Shown here: piece by piece, positions 56,549 through 64,000 of the stretch
Numbering within the stretch: the stretch's first letter is position 1
Layout: each line of letters begins with the position of its first letter
Assembly: GCF_017837635.1 (NCBI RefSeq)
Contig: NZ_JAGJRS010000034.1
Coordinates: 1 to 64,000 of the forward strand
Direction: 5' to 3'
Source: Frateuria flava
Lineage (GTDB): Bacteria > Pseudomonadota > Gammaproteobacteria > Xanthomonadales > Rhodanobacteraceae
Length of the DNA stretch: 64,000 bases
The notes under the pieces: generated by a model
Databases searched by the model: none
Seen by the model: only the letters and a program-made list of their open reading frames with translations
What the model was told of the DNA's origin: nothing
Made by a program: the position numbers and the translations under genes

Positions 56549-57972
56549 GGCTTTTCCTGTGGAGCGGGGGTGTCGGCAGGCGCCGCCGGTTCGTCGAAGG
56601 CGCTGCTCCGCCCGATATGTTCGACTGGCTCGGGAGGCATGTGGCGCGCGGCCTGTTGCCGCTCGAAGTCCTGCACCAGGCGTTCGGCGAAATCCTTGTA
56701 GACCGGCGTGGGGCTGAGTAGCGACGAGGCGGCGCGGGCCAGCAGGCAGGCCGCCATCACCGGGATCACCATGGCCTGGTTGTCGGTCAGCTCCATCGCG
56801 ATGACCGCGGAGGTGAGCGGCGCGCCGGTGACGCCCGAGAGGTAGGCGCTCATGCCCAGCAGCACCACCGCCGCGGCCGGCACGCCAGGCAGGAACTGGG
56901 CGATGTTCTGCCCCAGGCCCGCACCGACCGCCAGCGCCGGCGAGAAGATTCCGCCCGGGATGCCTGCCCAGTACGACACAACGTTGGCGCCCAGCTTGGC
57001 CAGGCCGAAACCCGGTCCTGGCGTCACCGCCGCCTGCTGCACGATGGCGCGTGCCTGGTCGTAACCGGTGCCGTACACCGAGCCGTGGAACAGCACGCCC
57101 AGCACCGCCAGTACCAGCCCGCAGCCGGTGGCGAAGGCGACCGGCCAGCGCGCGCGCAGCGCGCCGATGCGCGCCAGCGGCCCGCGCCGGCTGAGCAGGA
57201 TCAACCGCGCGAACAAGCCGCCGAGCAACCCGCAGACCACCCCACACAGCAGCACGGCCACCCACGCGTGGCCCAGCGTCAGACTGGCTTCGACTTTGCC
57301 GAAGTACGCGTAGTTGCCCATGATCCCCAGCGAGACCACACCGCCGACGATCACCGCCGTAAGCAGCAGGCCACTGAAGCGATGCTCGAACGTGCCGGCC
57401 AGTTCCTCGATCGCGAACACCACGCCGGCAAGCGGCGTGTTGAACGCCGCGGCGATGCCCGCCGCGCCGCCGGCCAGGATGAAGCGCGAAGCTGCCTTCG
57501 GGTCGGTGAAGCCGAAGCGGCGCGCGAAGGTGTAGAACAGCCCGGCGCCCACGTGCACGGTCGGTCCCTCCCGTCCGATCGAGGCGCCGGCGGCCAGTGC
57601 GATCAGCGTGAGCAGCATTTTTCCCGCGGCGATCGGCAACGAGAGCATGTTCTTGCGGAACGACTCGTCTTCGACGTGCAGCGTCGCGATCGCCTGCGGG
57701 ATGCCGCTGCCGCGGGTGGCGCGGAAGCGGCCTGCGGTGATCCAGGAGAGCAGCCCGAACACCAACGGCGTCAGGATCAGCGGAATCCACACCCCCTGCG
57801 CCAGGACACCCAGGAACACCTCGTATGCCCAGGTGCTGGCCTTGGCGAACAGTATCGCCGCCAGCGCCACCAGTACCGCGCCGCTCCATAGCGCGATGCG
57901 CCGCTTCCACTGTTGCGGTGCGAAGAATTCGTGGCCTAGCAGGGCCTGCAGGCGGGGATTGGAGGCGGGCAT
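56545..57972 (-). CDS. ClC-family chloride channel/antiporter
   Basis: 475-residue inner-membrane protein. The anion selectivity signatures are in order: [15 protein letters not shown] (GSGIP), [20 protein letters not shown] (GREGP with the gating Glu), [19 protein letters not shown] (GIPGGIF), and [20 protein letters not shown]. No CBS domain. ATG at 57972 (MPASNPRLQ). The four-base overlap with hutI suggests one transcript, though a chloride transporter has no obvious part in histidine breakdown. Confidence 0.93.
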   Translation of the reverse strand: MPASNPRLQALLGHEFFAPQQWKRRIALWSGAVLVALAAILFAKASTWAYEVFLGVLAQGVWIPLILTPLVFGLLSWITAGRFRATRGSGIPQAIATLHVEDESFRKNMLSLPIAAGKMLLTLIALAAGASIGREGPTVHVGAGLFYTFARRFGFTDPKAASRFILAGGAAGIAAAFNTPLAGVVFAIEELAGTFEHRFSGLLLTAVIVGGVVSLGIMGNYAYFGKVEASLTLGHAWVAVLLCGVVCGLLGGLFARLILLSRRGPLARIGALRARWPVAFATGCGLVLAVLGVLFHGSVYGTGYDQARAIVQQAAVTPGPGFGLAKLGANVVSYWAGIPGGIFSPALAVGAGLGQNIAQFLPGVPAAAVVLLGMSAYLSGVTGAPLTSAVIAMELTDNQAMVIPVMAACLLARAASSLLSPTPVYKDFAERLVQDFERQQAARHMPPEPVEHIGRSSAFDEPAAPADTPAPQEKP

Positions 57973-58037
57973 CGGGCCATTATCGTGGGAGTGGACACGG
58001 CGCGCGACCGGGGCATCCGCCGCGCGCCGGTCGCGCG

Positions 58038-59603
58038 CTACAGCGGCTGCGGCCGCCAGCGCATTTCGTACAGGTCGAAGCGACGGTCCTTGAGGTTGGT
58101 CACCGCGCCGGCGTTGCGCGCGCGGGCGAGGCTTTCCAGACGCAGGTCGGCGAACAGGACCGTCTCGATGTTGGGCGTGGAATCGGCCGCCACGCCGTCG
58201 CGCGCGAAGGGGAAGTCGCTGGGCGTGAGGATGCAGCTCTGGCCGTACTGGATGTCGAAGTTGTTGACGCCCGGCAGGTTGCCCACGTTGCCCGAGAGCA
58301 CCACGTAGCACTGGTTCTCGATCGCCCGTGCCTGCGAGCAGTAGCGCACGCGCAGGTAGCCTTCGCGCACGTCGGTGCAGAAGGGCACGAACAGGATCAG
58401 TGCGCCCTGGTCGACCAGGTGGCGGGCGACTTCCGGAAACTCGGAGTCGTAGCAGATCATCACGCCGATCGGGCCGCAGTCGGTCTGGATGGTCGCTGCG
58501 CTCTCGCCGCCGGTGATGTTCCAGACGTTGCGCTCGCTGGGCGTGGGATGCAGCTTCTCGCGCTCGTGCAGCGAGCCGTCGCGCAGGCACACGTAGCAGA
58601 CGTTGTGGATATCGCCGTTGGGCTGCTCGGTGGGGTGCGAACCGGCGATGATGTTGATGTTGTAGTGCACGGCCAGGCGGCTGAAGAGCTCCTTTACCTG
58701 CGGCGTGTACTGGCTGAGCTTGCGGATCGCCTCGACCGGCGACAGCTCCTCGTTCTCGATCGACAGCAACTGCAGCGTGATCAGCTCGGGGAAGGTCACG
58801 AAATCGGCGTTGTAGTCCGCGGCGATGTCGGTGAAGTACTCCACCTGCATCGCAAATTCCTCGAACGAGCGGATGCGCCGCTGGAAATACTGTACCGAGG
58901 CCACGCGCACCGAATCGGGCAAGTGCTTGGGCGAGGGGATGGAAGGAATGTCGGGGTGGTCCAGCAGGCTGGGGTTGCGCCATGCCAGATGCACCGCCCA
59001 GCCCAGCGACTCGTGGTCCGAGGGCACGTAGGCGCGCAGCAGTCCGATCACTTCGAAGCCGTTGGCGAGCTGGAAGCTCAGCGTGGCGTCGCGCCGCTCG
59101 CCCGCGACCACCGCCTGCACGTAGGACTCGGCGCTGCCGTAGCGGCCGATCGCCTTGGCCAGCCCGGGAATGCGCCCGCCGAATACGATGCCGCGCAGTT
59201 TCAGGTCCACGCACAACCGTTTGCGTGCGTGGTAGAGCCGCTGGCCGATGCGCATGCCGCGGTAGTCCGGATGTACCACCACCTCCATGCCGTACAGCCA
59301 GTCGCCGTCGGCCTTGTGCCGCGAGCCCATGCCGCCCCCGGTGATCTGCGCCCAGGTGTGCGGTTTGAGCGCGGTGGCCTCGTCGATGCGGAAGGTCGCG
59401 CAGTAGCCGACCAGTTTGCCGGCGTATTCGACGACGAACTGGCCCTCGGGGAAGTGCGTCTGCTGGGAACGGAGCATCTCGGCCGAATGGCCCCATTCGG
59501 GCGAGTAGACGCGGCCGGTGAGGTCGACCAGCGCGGGCACGTCGTCGGGGCGGGCCTGGCGCAGCAGCAGCTTGGCGGTTTGCTCGGGCGTCTTCTTTGG
59601 CAT
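58038..59603 (-). CDS. GNAT-nitrilase fusion protein
   Basis: 521 residues. N-terminal GNAT acetyltransferase (about 10-210; QITGGGMGSRHKADGDWLYG, HPDYRGMRIGQRLYHARKRL) fused to a C-terminal carbon-nitrogen hydrolase (about 230-500) with its triad: Glu in NADFVTFPELITLQLL, Lys in HEREKLHPTPSERNVW, Cys in IGVMICYDSEFPEVARHL. Fused enzymes of this kind are widespread in bacteria; a role in acetylated amine or amide turnover is not proven. ATG at 59603. Upstream of the ClC-hutI pair, 65 bases away. Confidence 0.93.
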   Translation of the reverse strand: MPKKTPEQTAKLLLRQARPDDVPALVDLTGRVYSPEWGHSAEMLRSQQTHFPEGQFVVEYAGKLVGYCATFRIDEATALKPHTWAQITGGGMGSRHKADGDWLYGMEVVVHPDYRGMRIGQRLYHARKRLCVDLKLRGIVFGGRIPGLAKAIGRYGSAESYVQAVVAGERRDATLSFQLANGFEVIGLLRAYVPSDHESLGWAVHLAWRNPSLLDHPDIPSIPSPKHLPDSVRVASVQYFQRRIRSFEEFAMQVEYFTDIAADYNADFVTFPELITLQLLSIENEELSPVEAIRKLSQYTPQVKELFSRLAVHYNINIIAGSHPTEQPNGDIHNVCYVCLRDGSLHEREKLHPTPSERNVWNITGGESAATIQTDCGPIGVMICYDSEFPEVARHLVDQGALILFVPFCTDVREGYLRVRYCSQARAIENQCYVVLSGNVGNLPGVNNFDIQYGQSCILTPSDFPFARDGVAADSTPNIETVLFADLRLESLARARNAGAVTNLKDRRFDLYEMRWRPQPL

Positions 59604-59695
59604 GCGGCCAGTATCCGAAAGGATGTGTGGTGGAACCGTTGCCGGGCCGGTCGCCCGTCGGGCGCTACACTTGGCCGTCCGCCCCGGAGAGCCCC

Positions 59696-61075
59696 ATGAC
59701 CTCATCCAATCGCCCCCGCCGATGCCATGCCGGTTACCTGTGGCAGGGCGACGGCTGGACCCGGGACGGGATTTTCGGCATCGGCGCCGATGGCATGTTG
59801 CAGGCGGTGGAGGATGGTCCCGCCGAAACGCTGGGTACCTGGGTGCTGCCGGGCATGCCCAACCTGCATTCGCACGCCTTCCAGCGCGCGATGGCCGGCC
59901 TGGCCGAGCGGCGCGGCAGGGTGGACGACAGCTTCTGGAGCTGGCGCGAGACGATGTACGCCTTCGCCGCCTCGATCGGCCCGGACGATCTGAAGGCCAT
60001 TGCCGCGCAGCTCTACGTCGAAATGCTCAAGGCCGGCTATACCCAGGTCTGCGAGTTCCATTATCTGCACCATCGTCCCGATGGCGCGCCCTACGCGCCG
60101 CCCGAGGCGATGTCGCTGGCGCTGGTCGAGGCGGCACGCGAGGCCGGTATCGCGCTGACCTTGCTGCCGGTGCTGTACATGCGTGGCGGTTTCGACGGGC
60201 GACCGCTGGGAGCGCGGCAGCGCCGCTTCGGCCATGAGGTCGAGACTTACCTGCGCCTGCTCGAGACCTTGCGCGCGCAACAGGACGCGGATCTGAAGGT
60301 CGGCATCGCGCTGCACTCGCTGCGCGCGGTAACGGAGGACGCGCTCCAGGCCGTGCTCGCCAGCGGCCTGGCGCAGGACACGCCAATCCACATCCACATC
60401 GCCGAACAGATCGGCGAGGTGCAGGACTGCCTGGCCATCCGCGGCGTGCGCCCGGTCGAATGGCTGCTCGACCATGCCGAGGTCGACGCACGCTGGTGCC
60501 TGGTGCATGCCACGCACCTGAGCGAACCGGAGACCGCACGCCTGGCACGCAGCGGCGCGGTCGCCGGGCTGTGCCCGACCACCGAGGCCAACCTGGGCGA
60601 TGGCTTGTTCCCGCTGGCCGATTACATGGACGCGGGCGGTCGGCTGGGTATCGGTTCGGACTCGCACATTTCGGTTTCGCCCGTGGAGGAACTGCGTTGG
60701 CTCGAATACGGCCAGCGCCTGGCCACGCGCCACCGCAATATCGCCGCGCGCCACGAGGGTGCGAGCGTCGGCCAGGCGCTGTGGCGCGCCGCGCTGAAAG
60801 GTGGCGCGCAGGCGTCGGGGCTCGTGATCGGCGCATTGCAGCCGGGTCATCGCGCGGATCTGCTGGTGCTCGACGACGGCTCGCCGCTGCTCGCCGCGCG
60901 CGAGGAGCCGGCCTTGCTGGACAGTTTCCTCTTCGCCGGCAACACGCCGCTGGTCAGACACGTCATGAGCGGCGGGCGCTGGGTGGTGCGGGATTTCCAG
61001 CACCACGACGAAGCGCGCATCGCGCAGCGGTATCGCGAAACGGTGCAGCGGCTCAGGCAGCGGCCGCCAGGCTGA
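59696..61075 (+). CDS. hutF: formimidoylglutamate deiminase
   Basis: Converts N-formimino-L-glutamate to N-formyl-L-glutamate plus ammonia in histidine degradation (the five-step pathway completed by HutG deformylase). 459-residue amidohydrolase. WVLPGMPNLHSHAFQRAMAG has the metal His pair, IHIHIAEQIGEVQDC and CLVHATHLSEPETARLA more His, and LGIGSDSHISVSPVEELRWL the Asp. GGAGA precedes the ATG at 59696. Divergent from the fusion gene. Confidence 0.94.
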   Translation: MTSSNRPRRCHAGYLWQGDGWTRDGIFGIGADGMLQAVEDGPAETLGTWVLPGMPNLHSHAFQRAMAGLAERRGRVDDSFWSWRETMYAFAASIGPDDLKAIAAQLYVEMLKAGYTQVCEFHYLHHRPDGAPYAPPEAMSLALVEAAREAGIALTLLPVLYMRGGFDGRPLGARQRRFGHEVETYLRLLETLRAQQDADLKVGIALHSLRAVTEDALQAVLASGLAQDTPIHIHIAEQIGEVQDCLAIRGVRPVEWLLDHAEVDARWCLVHATHLSEPETARLARSGAVAGLCPTTEANLGDGLFPLADYMDAGGRLGIGSDSHISVSPVEELRWLEYGQRLATRHRNIAARHEGASVGQALWRAALKGGAQASGLVIGALQPGHRADLLVLDDGSPLLAAREEPALLDSFLFAGNTPLVRHVMSGGRWVVRDFQHHDEARIAQRYRETVQRLRQRPPG

Positions 61076-61205
61076 GTGCATCCAACGCCGCTCGCACTGA
61101 GTGTAGCTGGTGGTCGAGGTCGAAGGTTCCCTCAGGTGCCTGGCCACGTAAGGACGTCCGAACATTGCCCGGCCAGAACCGTTGGCTCGGGGAGGCGCGG
61201 CGGCG

Positions 61206-61829
61206 TTACAGGAAGCGGAAGCCAGCGAGCGCGTCGCGCAGTCGTTCCCTGGCCTCATCCTGTTCGAAGGGCGGCGTGGCTGGCGGATCGTAGACCTCCG
61301 GTCGGGTGCCGGTGACCAGCAGATCGATGGCGTAACAGCGGCCGTCGTGGACGGCCCGGTAAGCGTCTACACGCAAGTAGTGGCTCATCGCCGCGTCGAC
61401 GGCACGGAAGCGGGTGAACCTCACGCCGGCCAGGGTGACGCGTGAAACCTGCGCAGGCACGCCGCTGGCCGGCACGTCCAGGCAATGCGCGCGGGCTGTC
61501 GCATCGTCGCCGACGCCGATGCGCAGTTCCGCCGCGGTAACGGCGTTGGAGTGGTCCAGTACCAGCGCCACGACCGGTTCGCCGTGGTCGTCTGCTCTTA
61601 CGAACGATTTCCACGCGGCGCCGCCCAGGTAGCTGCGCTGAAAATCGTGGCGCACGTACATGCCAGGCGGCACCGCGATCGCAAAGCCATGCGCGGTGTC
61701 GACGATCCCTGACGCGGATGCGGGGTGATGGGCCGTGGAGGTGGGCGTCTGCGCGGTGCACGAGGCCAACCCCGTCAGTACCAGCAGCAGGAACGATGTC
61801 GGCCTGATCGTGGGCGTACCCGATGCCAA
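61206..61829 (-). CDS. lipoprotein of unknown function
   Basis: About 207 residues from a TTG start at 61829, which puts a short signal (TSFLLLVLTGLASC) with its lipobox Cys at residue 24; AGGGGAGAG lies upstream. ATG at 61895 would add a repeat-derived stretch and is less likely. The mature part has YLGGAAWKSFVRADDHGEPV, CLDVPASGVPAQVSRVTLAG and CYAIDLLVTGTRPEVYDPPA; two Cys. No family recognised. Confidence 0.7.
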   Translation of the reverse strand: MASGTPTIRPTSFLLLVLTGLASCTAQTPTSTAHHPASASGIVDTAHGFAIAVPPGMYVRHDFQRSYLGGAAWKSFVRADDHGEPVVALVLDHSNAVTAAELRIGVGDDATARAHCLDVPASGVPAQVSRVTLAGVRFTRFRAVDAAMSHYLRVDAYRAVHDGRCYAIDLLVTGTRPEVYDPPATPPFEQDEARERLRDALAGFRFL

Positions 61830-61841
61830 GCGCCTGGTTAG

Positions 61842-61990
61842 CTCTCCCCTTTGGGCAAAAGGGGGAGGTGAGGGGTGGGGCACGTGGCGATCCATCGTGG
61901 GTAACGCGGGTGGTTGTGGGCTGGGCCCGAGCGTGCCACACGAGGGTTGACGCCGACGTTGCGGAAGGGGAGAGGGAGCTCGTTTTCGTT
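61842..61990. repeat. family D repeat region upstream of the MFS gene
   Basis: GCTCTCCCCTTTGGGCAAAAGGGGGAGGTGAGGGGTGGGG forms an imperfect hairpin (61842-61880). CCGACGTTGCGGAAGGGGAGAGGGAGCTC at 61952-61981 contains the same GGGGAGAGGGAG core in reverse sense. The block fills most of the 272-base divergent gap before the MFS gene and resembles the intI-mfd hairpin at 1511. Confidence 0.5.
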
Positions 61991-62101
61991 CCGCATTCCA
62001 GCCCAGCCGTGGACCATCGAGGAAGCCGGATGGCTTTGCGGCCATTCCGCAGAGGAGGACAATGGTGCTCCCCACCCGCTACGGCCCGCCAAGGGCAGCC
62101 G

Positions 62102-63364
62102 ATGAATGACCACCCCGTGCCGGTTGCCGGCACCGCCGACGGATCACTGATCCGCCACGGCACGCCGCTGTTCCGCCAGGCCAACCTGGCCCTGTTCGCC
62201 GCCGGCATCGCCACCTTTGGACTGCTGTACTGCGTGCAGCCGCTGATGCCCGAATTCAGCAAGGACTACGGCGTCAGCGCGGCGACCAGCGCGCTGTCGC
62301 TCTCGTTGACCACCGGCGTGCTCGCCTTCGCCATGCTGTTTGCCGGCGCGGTGTCCGACGCCTACGGGCGCAAGTCGGTCATGACCGTATCGCTGATCGC
62401 CTCGGCACTGCTGGTGCTGCTCACCGCGATCGTGCCCGGCTGGACCAGTCTGCTGGTCCTTCGCACGCTGCTTGGCATTTCCTTGAGCGGCCTGCCCGCC
62501 GTGGCGATGACCTGGCTGAGCGAGGAGATGCACCCCGACTCGATCGGGCTGGGCATGGGCCTCTACATCAGCGGCAACGCCATCGGCGGCATGGGCGGGC
62601 GCCTGGTTACCGGCGTGCTGGCGGACTTCTTCGATTGGCGCGTGGGCGTCATGGTGGTGGCCGGCATCGGTCTGGCGTCGGGCCTGACGTTCTGGCGACT
62701 GCTGCCGCCGTCGCACCACTTCGAGCGCCGGCCGCTGCGCCTACGTACGCTGATGGCCCGCTTCGCCGGCGTGTTCCGCGATGCCGGGTTGCCATGGATG
62801 TTTGTCGAGGGCTTCCTGCTGCTGGGCGCGTTCGTGACCGTCTACAACTACATCGGTTACCGGCTGCTGGCGCCGCCGTACAGCCTGAGCCAGGCGGTGG
62901 TCGGGTTGATCTTCAGCGTGTACCTGATCGGCACCTTCAGCTCGGCCTGGATGGGCCACCTGGCCGGCAGGCTGGGGCGCCGGCGCGTGCTGTGGACGAC
63001 CTTTGCGCTGATGCTGACGGGCGTGGGGCTGACCGTGTTCCGGCCGCTGGTGCTGGTGGTCGCCGGCGTGGTGGCGGTGACGTTCGGTTTCTTCGGCGGT
63101 CACTCGATCGTGAGCAGTTGGGTCGGTCGGCGCGCAGGCAACGCGAAGGCGCAGGCGTCGTCGCTGTACCTGTTCGCCTACTACATGGGCTCGAGCCTGG
63201 CTGGCGCGGGCGGCGGGCTGTTCTATGCCGACCACGGCTGGAACGGCGTGGCCGCTTTCATCGCTGCCATGGTGCTGGCCGGCCTGTTGGTTGCATGGAG
63301 GCTGTATTTCCTGAAGCCGTTGCCGGGGCCGCCCTCGCCGGGAACCGAGCCGCCGTTGCCCTAG
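62102..63364 (+). CDS. MFS transporter, YnfM-like
   Basis: 420 residues with about 12 membrane segments. FAGAVSDAYGRKSVMTVSLI is the MFS loop 2-3 motif; LLGISLSGLPAVAMTWLSEE and MGLYISGNAIGGMGGRLVTG are as in YnfM/YfcC-type drug:H+ antiporter-like members. The C-terminal half has HLAGRLGRRRVLWTTFALML. Substrate unknown. ATG at 62102 (MNDHPVPVAG) is chosen because upstream codons derive from repeats. Confidence 0.9.
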   Translation: MNDHPVPVAGTADGSLIRHGTPLFRQANLALFAAGIATFGLLYCVQPLMPEFSKDYGVSAATSALSLSLTTGVLAFAMLFAGAVSDAYGRKSVMTVSLIASALLVLLTAIVPGWTSLLVLRTLLGISLSGLPAVAMTWLSEEMHPDSIGLGMGLYISGNAIGGMGGRLVTGVLADFFDWRVGVMVVAGIGLASGLTFWRLLPPSHHFERRPLRLRTLMARFAGVFRDAGLPWMFVEGFLLLGAFVTVYNYIGYRLLAPPYSLSQAVVGLIFSVYLIGTFSSAWMGHLAGRLGRRRVLWTTFALMLTGVGLTVFRPLVLVVAGVVAVTFGFFGGHSIVSSWVGRRAGNAKAQASSLYLFAYYMGSSLAGAGGGLFYADHGWNGVAAFIAAMVLAGLLVAWRLYFLKPLPGPPSPGTEPPLP

Positions 63365-63384
63365 CCCCTGGCGCCGCTCTTGGT

Positions 63385-63450
63385 GGGAGCCCGCTTGCGG
63401 GCGATGCTCCCGGGGAAGGGAGCAAAAGCATCGCCCGCAAGCGGGCTCCC
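63385..63450. repeat. perfect 23-bp inverted repeat, family C
   Basis: The 23-base arms at 63385-63407 and 63428-63450 are perfect reverse complements, with a core GCCCGCTTGCGGGC that is itself palindromic and 20 bases between. Between convergent MFS and phosphodiesterase genes; it may also end transcription. Confidence 0.9.
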
Positions 63451-63463
63451 GCAGGGGAGAGTG

Positions 63464-64000
63464 TCAGCGTGCCGCCGGTTCCAGCATCTCCTTGACCGCG
63501 TCGTAGTCACCATCGCTCTGCTGCGGCGGCAGGCCGAGCAGGTGCACCATCAGCGGGTAGACGTCCACGTTGGGGAAGGGCGGCACCGTCGCGCCATCGC
63601 GGAATGCCGGGCCGTGGGCGACGAACAGCGCCCGCATCTGCGGCGCCGCGTTGTCGTACCCGTGCTCACCTATGCTGATGCGGCCCTTGTGCGAGGCCAG
63701 CCAGTCGGCCGTGGTGATGCGCCAGCCGACGTCGGCCAGGCACAGCAACTGCGGCACGCGCGGGTTGTGGCCGTAAGCCAGGCGCGCCGGCACCCGGGTC
63801 CTGTCCCAGCACTGCATGTGCGGGTGCGGGCGTTCCATCCGCGCCTCGACCGCAGCGAAGTCATGCCCGGGCTTGGGATTGAAGCCGGCCAGCACGCCCA
63901 GGCTCACCACCTGCACGTTGTCCAGATCCAGCTGCCGTTCGATCAGAACGCTGTGGTCCAGCGGCACCGAAGCCATGCCGTGGTCGGCGACCACGATCAG
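63464..64000 (-). CDS. alkaline-phosphatase-superfamily phosphodiesterase (C-terminal part)
   Basis: About 179 residues of a protein that runs off the right edge; the start is not in the window. VVADHGMASVPLD carries a metal Asp-His pair and GRISIGEHGYDNAAPQMRAL a further His, as in bacterial nucleotide pyrophosphatase/phosphodiesterase (NPP, ENPP-like) enzymes; AHGPAFRDGATVPPFPNVDV and VYPLMVHLLGLPP are also family blocks. Probably exported; the signal peptide would lie beyond the edge. The nucleophilic Thr/Ser is also beyond the edge. Confidence 0.88.
   Translation of the reverse strand: MIVVADHGMASVPLDHSVLIERQLDLDNVQVVSLGVLAGFNPKPGHDFAAVEARMERPHPHMQCWDRTRVPARLAYGHNPRVPQLLCLADVGWRITTADWLASHKGRISIGEHGYDNAAPQMRALFVAHGPAFRDGATVPPFPNVDVYPLMVHLLGLPPQQSDGDYDAVKEMLEPAAR

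Overview
The window is GC-rich, densely coded gammaproteobacterial chromosome. Several points suggest Xanthomonadales, most likely Rhodanobacteraceae (Rhodanobacter/Dyella/Luteibacter type): the asd-fimV-truA-trpF-trpB-trpA-accD neighbourhood with a LysR gene beside trpB, the dapA-gcvR-bcp grouping, a ribosomal protein THX gene, an effector with a C-terminal XVIPCD-like domain of the kind used by Xanthomonadales antibacterial type IV secretion systems, and many extragenic palindromes. The genus cannot be fixed from sequence reading alone. Apart from one tRNA-Glu(CTC), the genes are protein-coding. No rRNA, CRISPR array or insertion sequence was seen.

Layout. 1-1482: edge of a chromosomal integron. 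An attC site and one short cassette lie before a complete integron integrase gene, and the rest of the array lies to the left of the window. 1552-13063: housekeeping genes (mfd, a GNAT gene, a PIN-PhoH ATPase gene, bcp, gcvR; dapA-bamC; fdxA; tRNA-Glu; pcnB). 13074-15416: folK, panB, panC (folate and pantothenate). 15510-23370: DUF2147 protein, Mrp/ApbC, flavin reductase, dcd, lipoprotein, HIT and dienelactone hydrolases, rimO, DUF3025 and DUF202 proteins. 23355-29708: greB-membrane protein-HerA-like operon, divergent mltD, an unknown gene, psd. 29799-32056: prmB, a GNAT gene and a Tse2/Tsi2-like toxin-immunity pair. 32174-35654: aroC, ghrB-like gene, asd and a small coiled-coil protein gene. 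35816-44918: fimV, truA, trpF, divergent LysR gene/trpB, a HEAT-repeat gene between trpB and trpA, then accD. 45278-47831: two small exported proteins, gltX and a small membrane protein. 47986-51029: a cytoplasmic putative immunity gene overlapping an 871-residue XVIPCD-type effector gene. 51099-53399: zinc cluster (zur, merC-like gene, CDF exporter) with a Zur-box-like palindrome. 53511-55096: THX, hemerythrin and isochorismatase-family genes. 55316-61075: histidine degradation genes hutI and hutF around a ClC channel gene and a GNAT-nitrilase fusion gene. 61206-64000: lipoprotein, MFS transporter and a phosphodiesterase cut by the right edge.

The accessory content stands out against this conserved background: the integron edge, the Tse2/Tsi2-like pair (whose toxin reading frame looks broken at its N-terminus) and the effector/immunity pair. 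No type IV or type VI secretion apparatus is in the window, so delivery would depend on loci elsewhere. Four families of extragenic palindromic repeats occupy many of the gene-free gaps.
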